Shown one piece after another: positions 46,025 to 54,520 of a stretch of DNA of 64,000 nt. Below the pieces are notes generated by a model. That model had not been told where the DNA came from. It did not search any database and worked only from the letters and a program-made list of their open reading frames with translations. The translations under genes and the position numbers were made by a program. Source of the stretch: Sporomusa sp. KB1 (GTDB lineage Bacteria > Bacillota > Negativicutes > Sporomusales > Sporomusaceae); NCBI RefSeq assembly GCF_007830295.1, contig NZ_VLKC01000002.1, positions 2,840,200 to 2,904,199 of the forward strand, read 5' to 3'. How positions within the stretch are numbered: position 1 is the first letter of the stretch; each line of letters opens with the position of its first letter.

Positions 46025-47103
46025 TTAGACCACCTCTGTTCCAAAAGATTCAATTTCTCTTCGGTGATGGGATAGCCAATTTCGCGGACAGCGTCAAGCA
46101 TGGCATCAATGTTGGCGAAGGGTGTTTCCGTAGGCAGACTGCAGCCAGAAGCTACAATATAGCCTTTTGGATTGTTATAGGCTTCGCGAACACCGCTAAG
46201 CACAGCCAGACGAACATCAGCCACGGTGCCTTGCAGCATGATTTCGGAGGGCTTAACATTTCCCATCAATCGCAGCCTGCTGCCCACTTTCTCTTTGGCC
46301 TCGGTGAGACTAGCGGCATTATCAATACTGATACAATCAGCACCGGCATCAGCCATCTGCTCCCACACCTTGGCGGTTTTACCGCAGATGTGCAGGGTTA
46401 CTCCTTTGCCCCGGGAGTGAATATAGTCAATAAGCTCCTTTAGATAGGGGAGAGAAAAATCTTTGAATTTCTGAGGGCTGATAATGGTTGCAGAGGACAT
46501 GGGATCAGTCAGGCTGGGGGTGCAGCCAGTATCAATAATTGCTTTAGCATAGGTAAGGCAGGTTTCCAGTGACAGGCGGCATAAGCGATGGACAGCCTCC
46601 GGATTCTTGGCAACAAGCCGGGCCAGATTTTCGGCGCCAATGAGAAACGATGCAGTGGTAAAGGGGCCGGTAAGTGCTCCGGTGACGGTTACTTCTTTGC
46701 CTACTTCAGCTACCGCGATTTTCATGGCTTCCAGTTGAACAGGCAGATGGCCGTCCTTATAAGGGTCTGCTGGCTTCAGGTTATCAATCTGGCTTATATC
46801 GGTCAGGGCCGGTTTGTCCAGATAGGCTGTTTCGTCTTCCGGATAGTGAATGACGGCGCCCATGGCTTCGGCCTGCCCGTAGAGGTCGGTAAATATGCGG
46901 ATGATATCATAGCCAAACCGCCGGTAAGCGGCAATCTGGGCTTGCGCCAGTAATTTTCCACTTGTTGGCAGCTCACTGACTTTGACGCCAATAACCCGCG
47001 CCGCTGTGTTGCCCACAATGGGGACACATGGCAGACGATCAATGGGATCTCCTTGATTGTAAGCTGTTAATCGTTCAATTGGTGTCATTTGGTCTTTAGC
47101 CAT
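46021..47103 (-). CDS. UroD-family corrinoid methyltransferase
   Basis: The 360-aa protein is the first gene of the minus-strand operon behind leader copy 8. Zinc ligands are His-x-Cys in LHICGKTAKVW and Cys in ASGCSLPTETP. The start MAKDQMTPIERLTAYN is typical of the MtaA/CmuA group. AAAGGTGGTGG precedes the ATG. Among the five paralogues it looks most like the one at 24904 (similar opening and PIDRLPCVPIV segment). Confidence 0.87.
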   Translation of the reverse strand: MAKDQMTPIERLTAYNQGDPIDRLPCVPIVGNTAARVIGVKVSELPTSGKLLAQAQIAAYRRFGYDIIRIFTDLYGQAEAMGAVIHYPEDETAYLDKPALTDISQIDNLKPADPYKDGHLPVQLEAMKIAVAEVGKEVTVTGALTGPFTTASFLIGAENLARLVAKNPEAVHRLCRLSLETCLTYAKAIIDTGCTPSLTDPMSSATIISPQKFKDFSLPYLKELIDYIHSRGKGVTLHICGKTAKVWEQMADAGADCISIDNAASLTEAKEKVGSRLRLMGNVKPSEIMLQGTVADVRLAVLSGVREAYNNPKGYIVASGCSLPTETPFANIDAMLDAVREIGYPITEEKLNLLEQRWSK

Positions 47104-47171
47104 TTGACGCCACCACCTTTGCTATTCTCATTTTTCCGTACTCCTTTCAGTGCGCTAATTTATTTTAGGAA

Positions 47172-47286
47172 AAACAAAAAAAGGCCAAAAGAAACGGCTC
47201 GTTTCTTTTGGCCTTCAGTGTATCTGATCAGCCTAAAATGAAATTGATGTACTGCAATTATATGATAAGAAGTGAAAAAGTGTCAA
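47172..47286 (-). promoter_or_regulatory. Promoter and sulfur-type leader RNA, copy 8 (minus strand)
   Basis: On the minus strand TTGACA (47286-47281) - 18 bp - TATAAT (47262-47257) leads to GCTGA (47232-47228), hairpin TCAG-ATACA-CTGA (47227-47215) and AGGC (47214-47211). The terminator stem GGCCAAAAGAAACG / CGTTTCTTTTGGCC with seven Ts ends at about 47172. It controls the operon 47103-39807. The promoter is back to back with that of copies 4 and 5. Confidence 0.85.
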
Positions 47287-47328
47287 GGGTTAATTTTAAA
47301 GTAAGCCCTCAATAAATTTCCTCAGGGG

Positions 47329-47444
47329 TTGACACCTCTTTAGCTGTATGCTACTATAAGTCTAATATTTGAGAATATAGACGCTGACCGGAACACCGGA
47401 GGCAATCATTGGCTGCTGAGCAGTCTATGATTGCCTTTTCTTTA
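47329..47444 (+). promoter_or_regulatory. Promoter and sulfur-type leader RNA, copy 4
   Basis: TTGACA (47329) - 17 bp - TACTAT (47352) is followed by GCTGA (47383), hairpin CCGG-AACA-CCGG and AGGC (47400-47403). The terminator is GGCAATCAT / ATGATTGCC with TTTTC. It is the first of two tandem leaders in front of the nitrogenase-like operon. Confidence 0.85.
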
Positions 47445-47461
47445 TTTAAAAATGGACAATT

Positions 47462-47529
47462 GCTGACTGGAAAGTACCGGAGGCAACTGATATCTACATT
47501 GTAGAGAATCCAGTTGTCTTTTTATTTTT
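47462..47529 (+). promoter_or_regulatory. Sulfur-type leader RNA, copy 5 (tandem with copy 4)
   Basis: GCTGA (47462), hairpin CTGG-AAAGTA-CCGG (with one G-U pair) and AGGC (47481-47484) run into the terminator GGCAACTG / CAGTTGTC plus TTTTT. There is no room for its own promoter behind copy 4, so one transcript must pass both terminators. It ends 28 bases before the DUF2325 gene. Confidence 0.85.
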
Positions 47530-47557
47530 GAATAACTAATAGTAAGGGGATGAGAAT

Positions 47558-47845
47558 ATGACGGCTTTGGTTATCGGCGCAGATTATTTAGGAGCAATTG
47601 AACAAAAAATGCGGAGTATGGGTGTAACTGAAATCGCTCATATTACTGGTCGAAACCCTGGTGAGGTAAGAAAGATGAATATACCAAAGGCAGCAGCTTT
47701 CGTGTTGGTCTTTACCGACTATATCAATCACAATATGGCTAAAGCGATCAAAAGCCATGCCAAGGCCCACTCAGTTCCGCTGATTTATGCCAAGCGTTCA
47801 TGGTGCGCTGTTGAACGCAAGTTGACCGGGCTTGGCTTACGGTAG
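47558..47845 (+). CDS. DUF2325 family protein
   Basis: The 95-aa protein resembles DUF2325: a Rossmann-like strand TALVIGADYLGAIEQKMRSMG, the segment AAFVLVFTDYINHNMAKAIK and a Cys in AKRSWCAVERKL. Proteins of this family are often found beside nitrogenase or metal-cofactor genes and are of unknown function. It is the first gene behind tandem leaders 4 and 5, and 114 bases before the nitrogenase-like genes. AAGGGGATG lies before the start. Confidence 0.75.
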   Translation: MTALVIGADYLGAIEQKMRSMGVTEIAHITGRNPGEVRKMNIPKAAAFVLVFTDYINHNMAKAIKSHAKAHSVPLIYAKRSWCAVERKLTGLGLR

Positions 47846-47959
47846 TGAGCTCGTTTCAAAGGGGATTCAGTGAAATATATAAAGGAAGATTCTAAGGACA
47901 AAGAGGTTGTTTGTCAATTTGAAGTGATTATGTGGTGAGATAAGGGAGAGGATGCAACA

Positions 47960-49450
47960 GTGAGTTATTTTGAGCTGAAAGAACCGCCCCGCCGGGAAGA
48001 CCGGTTAAAAGCCTGCATTGCCCATGGAGCGGCATTAGGTGAGGTAGCCGGCCGCGGTTTGCAGTGTTGTCAGCCAGGCAATGAACGCAGCTTTACGCAA
48101 AATTCCATTTGTTTGTTATTACCTGCCCTGGGGACGATGAACAGCATTCCCAATAGTGTAGTACTCATGCATGGCGGTTTGGGCTGCGGTTCATCCAGTC
48201 ATTGCGGTAATGCTGCTGTTCGCGGCGGTAATAACCAGCGTTGGGGTGTGGTTAAGGATGGCCGCTGGCTGTCAACAGGCTTGACTGAATCTGATGTTAT
48301 CAGCGGCGGTGAACCCAAACTAGCGCAGGCGATTATCGAGGCCGACCGGCGTTACCGGCCTGCTGTAATTTTTATCGTTGCCAGTTGTGTGCCTGGAATT
48401 ATTGGTGACGATGTGGAGAGTGTGGTTGAGCAGACGCAGCCGGAAGTTGTAGCAAAACTATTGCCGGTACATTGCGAAGGCTTTAAGACAAAAATTTGGG
48501 CTACTTCTTATGATGCCATATATCATGCAATTGGCCGGAATTTACTGACAGATAATGAGCAGCCGGCAATAAACAAAGAAAAAACCGGCATTACCGTCAA
48601 TTTGATGAATGTATCATCTATGGGGCGGCTTGATGAACTGGAGCTTGAGCGTCTGTTAAATGAATTGGGAATTTCGGTCAATATTTTCCCGGTTTTTGCT
48701 GATCCTGACGGGATGCAGCGCATGACAGAAGCCGATTTATCAATTAGTACTTGCCCGACACATGATGATTATATGCTTACCTATTTAAAGGAAAAATATC
48801 AAGTGCCATTTATCATCAGACATATGCCGATTGGCATTGAAAATACCGGCAAGTGGCTGCAGGATGTGGCTGATTTCTTTGGCCTTGGTGAGCCAGCGCG
48901 CGCCTTGATTGCGCGGGAAGAAGCCGATTTGGCGGCTGCGCTGGCGCCGCTTAAGCCGATGTTCATAGGTAAAAAGGCGTTTAGCAGTGCTGGCGAGTTC
49001 CGGGCACTTTCCACAGCCATACTGCTGGCCGAACTGGGCTTTGAGATTGTAGGTATCCGGGCATTTCATCATGATGAATTTGCCGAAGTAGAATATGAAA
49101 AGCTGGTACGGCTTGTCGGCAAGGATTTGCCGCTCAATATTGCCAATTGCCAGCCGTTTGAAGAAGCCAATTTGCTGCGTAAACTAAAACCAGATATTTA
49201 TCTTGGTCATATGAATGGCAATAGTACAGCCGCTAAACTCGGTATTTCCACTCATGTTATTTATAATTCCGGTTTGCATTATATCGGCTATAAGGGCGCC
49301 TATGAGCTGGCCAGACGCTTATACCGCCAAGTAAGAAATCCCCGCTTTAATACCAATCTCAGCCAGCATGCCGTTTTGCCCTATAAAGAATCCTGGTATC
49401 AGCAAAATCCATTTAAGTATATTAAAACGGCAGGCGGTGACAACGAATGA
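47960..49450 (+). CDS. Nitrogenase-like component 1, D/E-type subunit
   Basis: The 496-aa protein belongs to the nitrogenase component 1 superfamily. Likely P-cluster-type ligands are Cys51, Cys76 (HGGLGCG) and Cys143 (ASCVPGIIGDDVE). HCEGFK at 171-176 matches the conserved NifD CEGFR segment. Cys265 (ISTCPTHDDYM) falls where NifD has its cofactor Cys (CYRSMNY). A His in STHVIYNSGLHYIGYKG lies within one residue of the NifD cofactor His when aligned on GYxG. It may therefore bind a catalytic cluster, unlike Bch or Cfb proteins. It starts at GTG 47960 behind GGGAGAGG and overlaps its partner by four bases. Confidence 0.85.
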   Translation: MSYFELKEPPRREDRLKACIAHGAALGEVAGRGLQCCQPGNERSFTQNSICLLLPALGTMNSIPNSVVLMHGGLGCGSSSHCGNAAVRGGNNQRWGVVKDGRWLSTGLTESDVISGGEPKLAQAIIEADRRYRPAVIFIVASCVPGIIGDDVESVVEQTQPEVVAKLLPVHCEGFKTKIWATSYDAIYHAIGRNLLTDNEQPAINKEKTGITVNLMNVSSMGRLDELELERLLNELGISVNIFPVFADPDGMQRMTEADLSISTCPTHDDYMLTYLKEKYQVPFIIRHMPIGIENTGKWLQDVADFFGLGEPARALIAREEADLAAALAPLKPMFIGKKAFSSAGEFRALSTAILLAELGFEIVGIRAFHHDEFAEVEYEKLVRLVGKDLPLNIANCQPFEEANLLRKLKPDIYLGHMNGNSTAAKLGISTHVIYNSGLHYIGYKGAYELARRLYRQVRNPRFNTNLSQHAVLPYKESWYQQNPFKYIKTAGGDNE

Positions 49451-50799
49451 GCAATTATAAATTTATTGAAAGACCCCGTTATACCTGCGCTTTGGGCGGA
49501 GCTATCGCTACCGTGAGCGCTTTGCCGAAAGCAGTGCCGATATTGCACGCACCGCCAGGCTGCGCCAGTAACTTTACCTGGACACAGGCCGGTGGTTCCG
49601 GGCTGCAGGTCGGTGGTTATTGCGGCGGGCTGAGCATGCCTGGCTCTAATGTCCAGGAACGAGAGGTTGTCTTTGGCGGTGTTGAGCGGCTGGAAGAAGA
49701 AATCAGGAATATGTTCGACGTTATGCAAGGGGATTTGTATGTTGTTATTACCAGTTGTGTTACCGAGGTCATCGGCGATGATGTCGGATCTGTAGTCAGG
49801 CCTTTGCAGGAACAGGGTGTTCCTATTTTCTTTGCGGAAACTGGCGGCTTTCGCGGTAACTCCTATCAGGGGTATGATTTAGTGCTGCAAAGTTTATTTA
49901 AGGATTTTGTACAGAAAACGGATAAAAAACAGCCGCGTTCAGTAAATTTATGGGGAATTACTCCTTTTATCGATGTTTTCTGGCGCGGAAATATAGCGGA
50001 AATCCGGCGTTTGCTGGAAAAGCTGGGCTTGACGGTAAACAGCTTCTTTACTGTAGATGACAGTGTGGATAGAATCCGCGAGGCCGGTAGTGCGGCGTTA
50101 AATATTGTGGTGTCAGAAGTTGTTGGCCAGGGTGCGGCTCAGGTGGCAGAGGAGGTTCATGGTACGCCCTATTTGTCTGCAACACTACCGGTTGGGCCGA
50201 CAGCTGCCAGCGCGTTTTTACGTCAGGTTAGGGAAGCATTGTATCTGGACGCTACGTTGGTGGAAGAGGTAATTCAGTATGAGACAAAGCGGTATTACAG
50301 CTTATTGGAACCGCTGGCTGATGGCTTTAATGATATAGATTTGCAGCGGTATGCCGTAATTATTGGCGATACCAATTATGCGGTAAGTCTTACCCGCTTT
50401 TTGGCCGACGATTTGGGGTGGCTGCCGGAGGTTGTGGGTATTACCGATATTTTGGAGGAAGAACAGCAAGAACAGATTGCCGGCCAGTTAAGCAGATTAG
50501 CAAGCGACTTAGCTCCGGAAGTGGTTTTTCACACCGATGGCAGTGTGATTGCTGATGCGGCGCGTACCCATTGGCGCAAGAAGCAGCCGCTGGCCGGCAA
50601 ATACACAAATCCCTTGAGCCCGTCCTTTGTCATCGGCAGCGCTCTTGACCGTGAACTGGCCATGGATCTAGGCGCCGGGCATTTAAGTGTTAGTTTTCCT
50701 ATTGCCAACAGGGCAGTTATCAGCAGGGGCTATGCCGGCTTTAATGGCGGTTTAACACTTATCGAGGATCTAATCAGCACAATTATTATCGGCAGGTGA
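49447..50799 (+). CDS. Nitrogenase-like component 1, K/N-type subunit
   Basis: The 450-aa protein is the partner of the preceding gene, with ATGA overlap. Three P-cluster-type Cys are present: Cys14 (RYTCALGGA), Cys39 (HAPPGCAS, spacing 25 as in NifK) and Cys104 (TSCVTEVIGDD). The IVVSEVVGQGAA and VGPTAASAFLRQVRE segments follow the NifK/NifN pattern. The pair should form an alpha2beta2 reductase that needs an ATP-driven NifH-type donor, which is not encoded in this window. The partners (methyltransferases, corrinoid protein, sulfonate-type ABC transporter) argue against nitrogen fixation. Confidence 0.85.
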   Translation: MSNYKFIERPRYTCALGGAIATVSALPKAVPILHAPPGCASNFTWTQAGGSGLQVGGYCGGLSMPGSNVQEREVVFGGVERLEEEIRNMFDVMQGDLYVVITSCVTEVIGDDVGSVVRPLQEQGVPIFFAETGGFRGNSYQGYDLVLQSLFKDFVQKTDKKQPRSVNLWGITPFIDVFWRGNIAEIRRLLEKLGLTVNSFFTVDDSVDRIREAGSAALNIVVSEVVGQGAAQVAEEVHGTPYLSATLPVGPTAASAFLRQVREALYLDATLVEEVIQYETKRYYSLLEPLADGFNDIDLQRYAVIIGDTNYAVSLTRFLADDLGWLPEVVGITDILEEEQQEQIAGQLSRLASDLAPEVVFHTDGSVIADAARTHWRKKQPLAGKYTNPLSPSFVIGSALDRELAMDLGAGHLSVSFPIANRAVISRGYAGFNGGLTLIEDLISTIIIGR

Positions 50800-50826
50800 T
50801 GATTGTAAGGGGAGATGAGGAGAAGT

Positions 50827-51867
50827 ATGTTGGACAGAATTCTCCAGGCTTTACAGGTGAAGAGTAATAAACCATCCAGTCAGTCCCAAATTCCGGCAGC
50901 ACTCCTGTCCGGCGGGACCTGGGCATTTCGACAAAAGGGTCTGACTTTGCAGGAAGTACTGGAAAAGCCGGAACTGGGTGCGCCTGCTATTATCGCCATT
51001 AACCAAGTAATTCAGTCTGACATTGTGTGGCCAGGGTCAGGCTATCACAACCTGCTTGCTCATATTTTTGGCGGTAAAATTAAATTTCGGCCGCAGGGAA
51101 ATATTGATGTAATTGAGCCGGCATTTGCCCAAATTGCGGAGGCTGACCGGATTGATTTGAGCCAAATCGATAGCCAAGAGTGGATTCGTGCCCTGCGTTT
51201 GATTATTTCGCAAGTGAATGAGCAAATTGGCAATGAATTTCTGATAGGAACGTCCAGTTGGGGCCCGTTTACGTTGGCAGGGCAGTTTTACGGCGTAGAA
51301 AAGCTAATGTCAGGCCTATATAAAGATAAAGCAGGTATACACGCATTGCTTGAAGTTATGACAGCGGTTTGTATAGCCTACCTGGCGCCGGCCATTGATT
51401 CAGGAGCGCGCATTCTATCAATTGCAGAACCTACCGCATCGGGAGACCTTATTTCGCTTATACATTTTGAAGAATTCGTTGCGCCGTATATAAAGAAGGT
51501 TAATGATGAATTGAAAAAAAGAGAAGCGTATACTACCCTGCATATTTGTGGCAATATTAGAGACCGCGTGCAGCTGGCTCCCCAGCTTAATGTTGATGTA
51601 TTATCAGTTGATTATAAAGTGGATTTGGAGCTGGCGCAAAAGAATTTGGCAGGAAAAATAGCGTTGGCTGGCAACGTAAATCCGGTGCTGCTCAAAGATG
51701 GAACGGTAGATGAAATCATACGAGCTGCCAGGCAGAGCATCCAGCAGGCTGGCCGTGGTGCCAATTATATTCTTATGCCTGGCTGCGATATTCCGCCAAG
51801 CGTACCATTAGCTAACGTAGTGGCCTTTTTAGGGGTTGGCAGGGAAAATGTTGTGAAGGCTTCATGA
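50827..51867 (+). CDS. UroD-family corrinoid methyltransferase
   Basis: The 346-aa protein lacks the opening found in its paralogues but keeps the barrel and the zinc ligands His-x-Cys (LHICGNIRDRV) and Cys in MPGCDIPPSVPLANV. ATG 50827 is chosen with GAGGAG four bases upstream. It follows the nitrogenase-like pair after 27 bases and overlaps the next gene by four, placing it in the same transcript. This makes a methyl transfer step part of the pathway. Confidence 0.83.
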   Translation: MLDRILQALQVKSNKPSSQSQIPAALLSGGTWAFRQKGLTLQEVLEKPELGAPAIIAINQVIQSDIVWPGSGYHNLLAHIFGGKIKFRPQGNIDVIEPAFAQIAEADRIDLSQIDSQEWIRALRLIISQVNEQIGNEFLIGTSSWGPFTLAGQFYGVEKLMSGLYKDKAGIHALLEVMTAVCIAYLAPAIDSGARILSIAEPTASGDLISLIHFEEFVAPYIKKVNDELKKREAYTTLHICGNIRDRVQLAPQLNVDVLSVDYKVDLELAQKNLAGKIALAGNVNPVLLKDGTVDEIIRAARQSIQQAGRGANYILMPGCDIPPSVPLANVVAFLGVGRENVVKAS

Positions 51868-52529
51868 CAGTAAAAATTATTGCCTGTGAAGTTATGAAGG
51901 AAGAACTGCGTGGAATAGAGGCAAAGCAAGATATCGAGTTTGAGTTTATTTCTATGGGGCTCCATCTGCAGCCGAAAAAGCTGAATAGTGAGTTGCAAAG
52001 ACTCCTTGATCAGTCGCTAGGATACGAAAGAATTATTTTGGCCTTTGGTCTTTGCGGCGGGGCTGCCAGAGACTTACAGGCCTCGGATAGTCCGCTCATT
52101 ATTCCGCGAGTACATGATTGTATCCCCATTCTTCTCGGTTCAAGGAAGCGGTATGAGCGGCTCAGTAAAGAGGAAAGAGGCACATTTTATTTGAGTTGCG
52201 GTTGGATGATTACGGAAAAAAATATACTTTCGGAACACCAGCGAATTATAGATAAATTTGGTGAGAAAAAGGCAGTGCGCATTCTTTCCCAAATGTATGA
52301 CAGTTATCAACGCGTGCTTTTTATTCATACCGGTTGTCAAGGCGAGGTAGAGAGTCTTAAAGAATCCAATAAGATCGCAGAGCTTCTTGATCTGCGGCAT
52401 GAGACAATACAAGGCGAGAGTACCTATATAAACAAACTAGTTAATGGTCCTTGGTGCCAAGACGAATTTATCCATCTTGCGCCGTATGAAACGGTTCAGG
52501 AAGAACAATTCGGGATTGGCGCCAGGTAA
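51864..52529 (+). CDS. DUF1638 family protein
   Basis: The 221-aa protein matches DUF1638, a family typical of methylotrophic archaea and acetogens where it accompanies corrinoid methyltransferases. Seen segments are VKIIACEVMKEELRG, IILAFGLCGGAARDL, IPRVHDCIPILLGSRKRYE and FIHTGCQGEVESLKE. Several conserved Cys and His could bind a metal. It may be a chaperone or activator of methyl transfer; no biochemical function is known. ATG overlaps the previous stop. Confidence 0.85.
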   Translation: MTVKIIACEVMKEELRGIEAKQDIEFEFISMGLHLQPKKLNSELQRLLDQSLGYERIILAFGLCGGAARDLQASDSPLIIPRVHDCIPILLGSRKRYERLSKEERGTFYLSCGWMITEKNILSEHQRIIDKFGEKKAVRILSQMYDSYQRVLFIHTGCQGEVESLKESNKIAELLDLRHETIQGESTYINKLVNGPWCQDEFIHLAPYETVQEEQFGIGAR

Positions 52530-52556
52530 ATTTAAAATATTATGGGAGGGCTTAAA

Positions 52557-53213
52557 ATGCCGGTAAATAAGGAAGAATTATTCAAAAAACTATCTGATGC
52601 AGTTGTGGATATGAATGAGGAGGAAACGGTAAGTCTGGCAGAGGAAATTATAGCAAAGGAAATTGATGCCTATGAAGCCGTTGAAAAGGGCTTGTCTGAT
52701 GGCATGGACCGGGCGGGAACATTGTTTGAGGAAGAGGAGTACTTTATTCCTGAATTGCTATTATGCTCTGACGCTATGTATGCCGGGCTTGAGGTGCTAA
52801 AAGGGCATATCAAAGTTGCAGAGCAAGGCGAAAAACGCAAAGTAGTTATTGGGGTTGTAGAAGGTGATACTCATGATATTGGCAAGAATTTGGTAAAAAT
52901 TATGCTGGAAACTTCCGGTTTTGATGTTTTTGATTTGGGTAGAGATATTTCACCGTCAGCCTTTGTGGAAAAAGCCAAGGAGGTTAACGCCGATATCATT
53001 GCTGTGGCAACATTGATGACTACTACCATGGAGGGAATGGCCGCAGTTGTACAGCTTTTACAAGAGCAGAACATTAAAGACAGCTATAAAGTAATTATTG
53101 GTGGCGGACCGATTTCGCAGAGTTTTGCTGATAAAATCGGAGCTGACGGCTATGCTGTCAATGCTGCTGATGCTGTGCGGCTTTCCCGGCGGCTCCTGGG
53201 AGTGGCTGGATAA
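52557..53213 (+). CDS. Corrinoid (cobalamin-binding) protein, MtaC/MtbC-like
   Basis: The 218-aa protein has an N-terminal helical cap (residues 1-90, IDAYEAVEKGLSDGMDRAG) and a Rossmann-type B12 domain. The lower-ligand motif Asp104-x-His106-x-x-Gly109 is in GDTHDIGKNL, and GGGPIS is the second cobalamin loop. It should carry the methyl group between UroD-type transferases. ATG 52557 is preferred with GGGAGGGC upstream. It lies between DUF1638 and another methyltransferase gene. Confidence 0.95.
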   Translation: MPVNKEELFKKLSDAVVDMNEEETVSLAEEIIAKEIDAYEAVEKGLSDGMDRAGTLFEEEEYFIPELLLCSDAMYAGLEVLKGHIKVAEQGEKRKVVIGVVEGDTHDIGKNLVKIMLETSGFDVFDLGRDISPSAFVEKAKEVNADIIAVATLMTTTMEGMAAVVQLLQEQNIKDSYKVIIGGGPISQSFADKIGADGYAVNAADAVRLSRRLLGVAG

Positions 53214-53244
53214 AATACAGGTATAGGCGGATGGGGGTAAATAC

Positions 53245-54321
53245 ATGAGTGTAGTCCAAATAAAGGAACAATTAACCTCGTTGGAACGGGTAGGTTTGGC
53301 TCTGCAGTCTAAAGAAACCGACAGAATTCCGGTGACGCCGCTATTTTGCGGCGCTTCTCACCGCGTACTGGGAATTACCTATGACAAGTGGTCGACAGAT
53401 GCTGAGTTAGCAACCAAAAGCTTACTGGCGTCACAGGAAATCATCGGCTTTGATGCCTTTGTCACTTTAGTTGATTTGTCTGTTGAGGCGGCCGATTTTG
53501 GGCAGGAAATCATTTATCCTAAGAACAGCACAGCGTATCCCGACTTTAATAATCAATTCATTGCTAATGCCAATGAATATAGTAAGATTGAATATGTCGA
53601 TCCACGTAAAACCAAACGTATGAAATCGGTTATTGATATTTGCGCCGGGCTTGCCAAGGCTAAAGGCAATGAAGTGGCTATTCTTGGCTTTCTGTATGGT
53701 CCGCTCGGTGTATTGTCCCAGATTCGGGGTCATAAAGAATTGTTTAAGGATTTGATTCGCCACCCGCAAGCGGTATTACAGGCAGTGGAAATCATTACGC
53801 AAGTACTTGTTGAATATGCCAAGGCGCAAATTGAAGCTGGAGCACATTCCGTCTGCATTGATCCTTTGTACTCTTCGCCGACAATACTTAGCAAGAAACA
53901 GTGGGAAACCTTTGAAGGACCGTTTATTGAGCGGATTGCCAACGCCATTCGTGAAGCTGGCGGCATAGTTACTATACATAATTGCGGTAATGGCGTATAT
54001 TTTGAAGAGGTCATCAAATGGACGAATCCTGTTGCCATCTCGGTAGCTTATCCGGCCTACGGCTGCAAGACCTGGGAAGAACATGCCCAAAAATGGGGTA
54101 AAAAGGTAGTAACAATTGGCTATTCGCATCCCGCTAATACGGGTTTAGTTATGACCAGGGAAGAGGTATTGGCAGACTGCCGCAGCCAAATCGAACTCTT
54201 CCGGAACAATAGTGCGGGCTTTATCTTGTCTACTGGCTGCGAGTTTCCTCCTAATGGAAATTTGCTGAGCGCTGTGGCTATGGTAGATGCGGGCAAGCTG
54301 TATGGAAGCTATAAAAAGTAA
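53245..54321 (+). CDS. UroD-family corrinoid methyltransferase
   Basis: The 358-aa protein has His-x-Cys in TIHNCGNGVYFEE and a late Cys in STGCEFPPNGNLL. Its pocket motifs differ from the other four paralogues (Asn instead of Ile between His and Cys), which suggests another substrate. It directly follows the corrinoid gene and is the last gene of the nitrogenase-like operon. Leader copy 6 begins only 10 bases after its stop. Confidence 0.85.
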   Translation: MSVVQIKEQLTSLERVGLALQSKETDRIPVTPLFCGASHRVLGITYDKWSTDAELATKSLLASQEIIGFDAFVTLVDLSVEAADFGQEIIYPKNSTAYPDFNNQFIANANEYSKIEYVDPRKTKRMKSVIDICAGLAKAKGNEVAILGFLYGPLGVLSQIRGHKELFKDLIRHPQAVLQAVEIITQVLVEYAKAQIEAGAHSVCIDPLYSSPTILSKKQWETFEGPFIERIANAIREAGGIVTIHNCGNGVYFEEVIKWTNPVAISVAYPAYGCKTWEEHAQKWGKKVVTIGYSHPANTGLVMTREEVLADCRSQIELFRNNSAGFILSTGCEFPPNGNLLSAVAMVDAGKLYGSYKK

Positions 54322-54331
54322 CAAATAATCG

Positions 54332-54389
54332 GCTGATTAGTAGCAACTGAAGGCTGGAGAGTCCTATTTAGGGGGCGCTCCAGCTTTTT
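54332..54389 (+). promoter_or_regulatory. Sulfur-type leader RNA, copy 6
   Basis: GCTGA (54332), hairpin TTAG-TAGCAA-CTGA and AGGC (54351-54354) run into the terminator GCTGGAG / CTCCAGC with five Ts. I found no convincing promoter of its own, so it may act as a second checkpoint for read-through from the nitrogenase-like operon into the CHR transporter genes. It lies 132 bases before the transporter gene. Confidence 0.8.
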
Positions 54390-54520
54390 GCTCTTGGATT
54401 TTAGAAAAGTACTAAGCAGGGAAAACTAAGCTATTAGTAAAAATATATAAGTAAGGTTTTACTAGTAGTAGAGTAAGTTCGCAGGGCGGTAGGTTTGTGC
54501 AACTGACGGAGGGATAGGTC

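Noticed and set aside
47960..50799. Molybdenum nitrogenase for N2 fixation (nifDK)
   Set aside because: There is no nifH, nifB, nifEN or other nif gene, key NifD flanking motifs differ, and the partners are methyltransferases under a sulfur-type leader.
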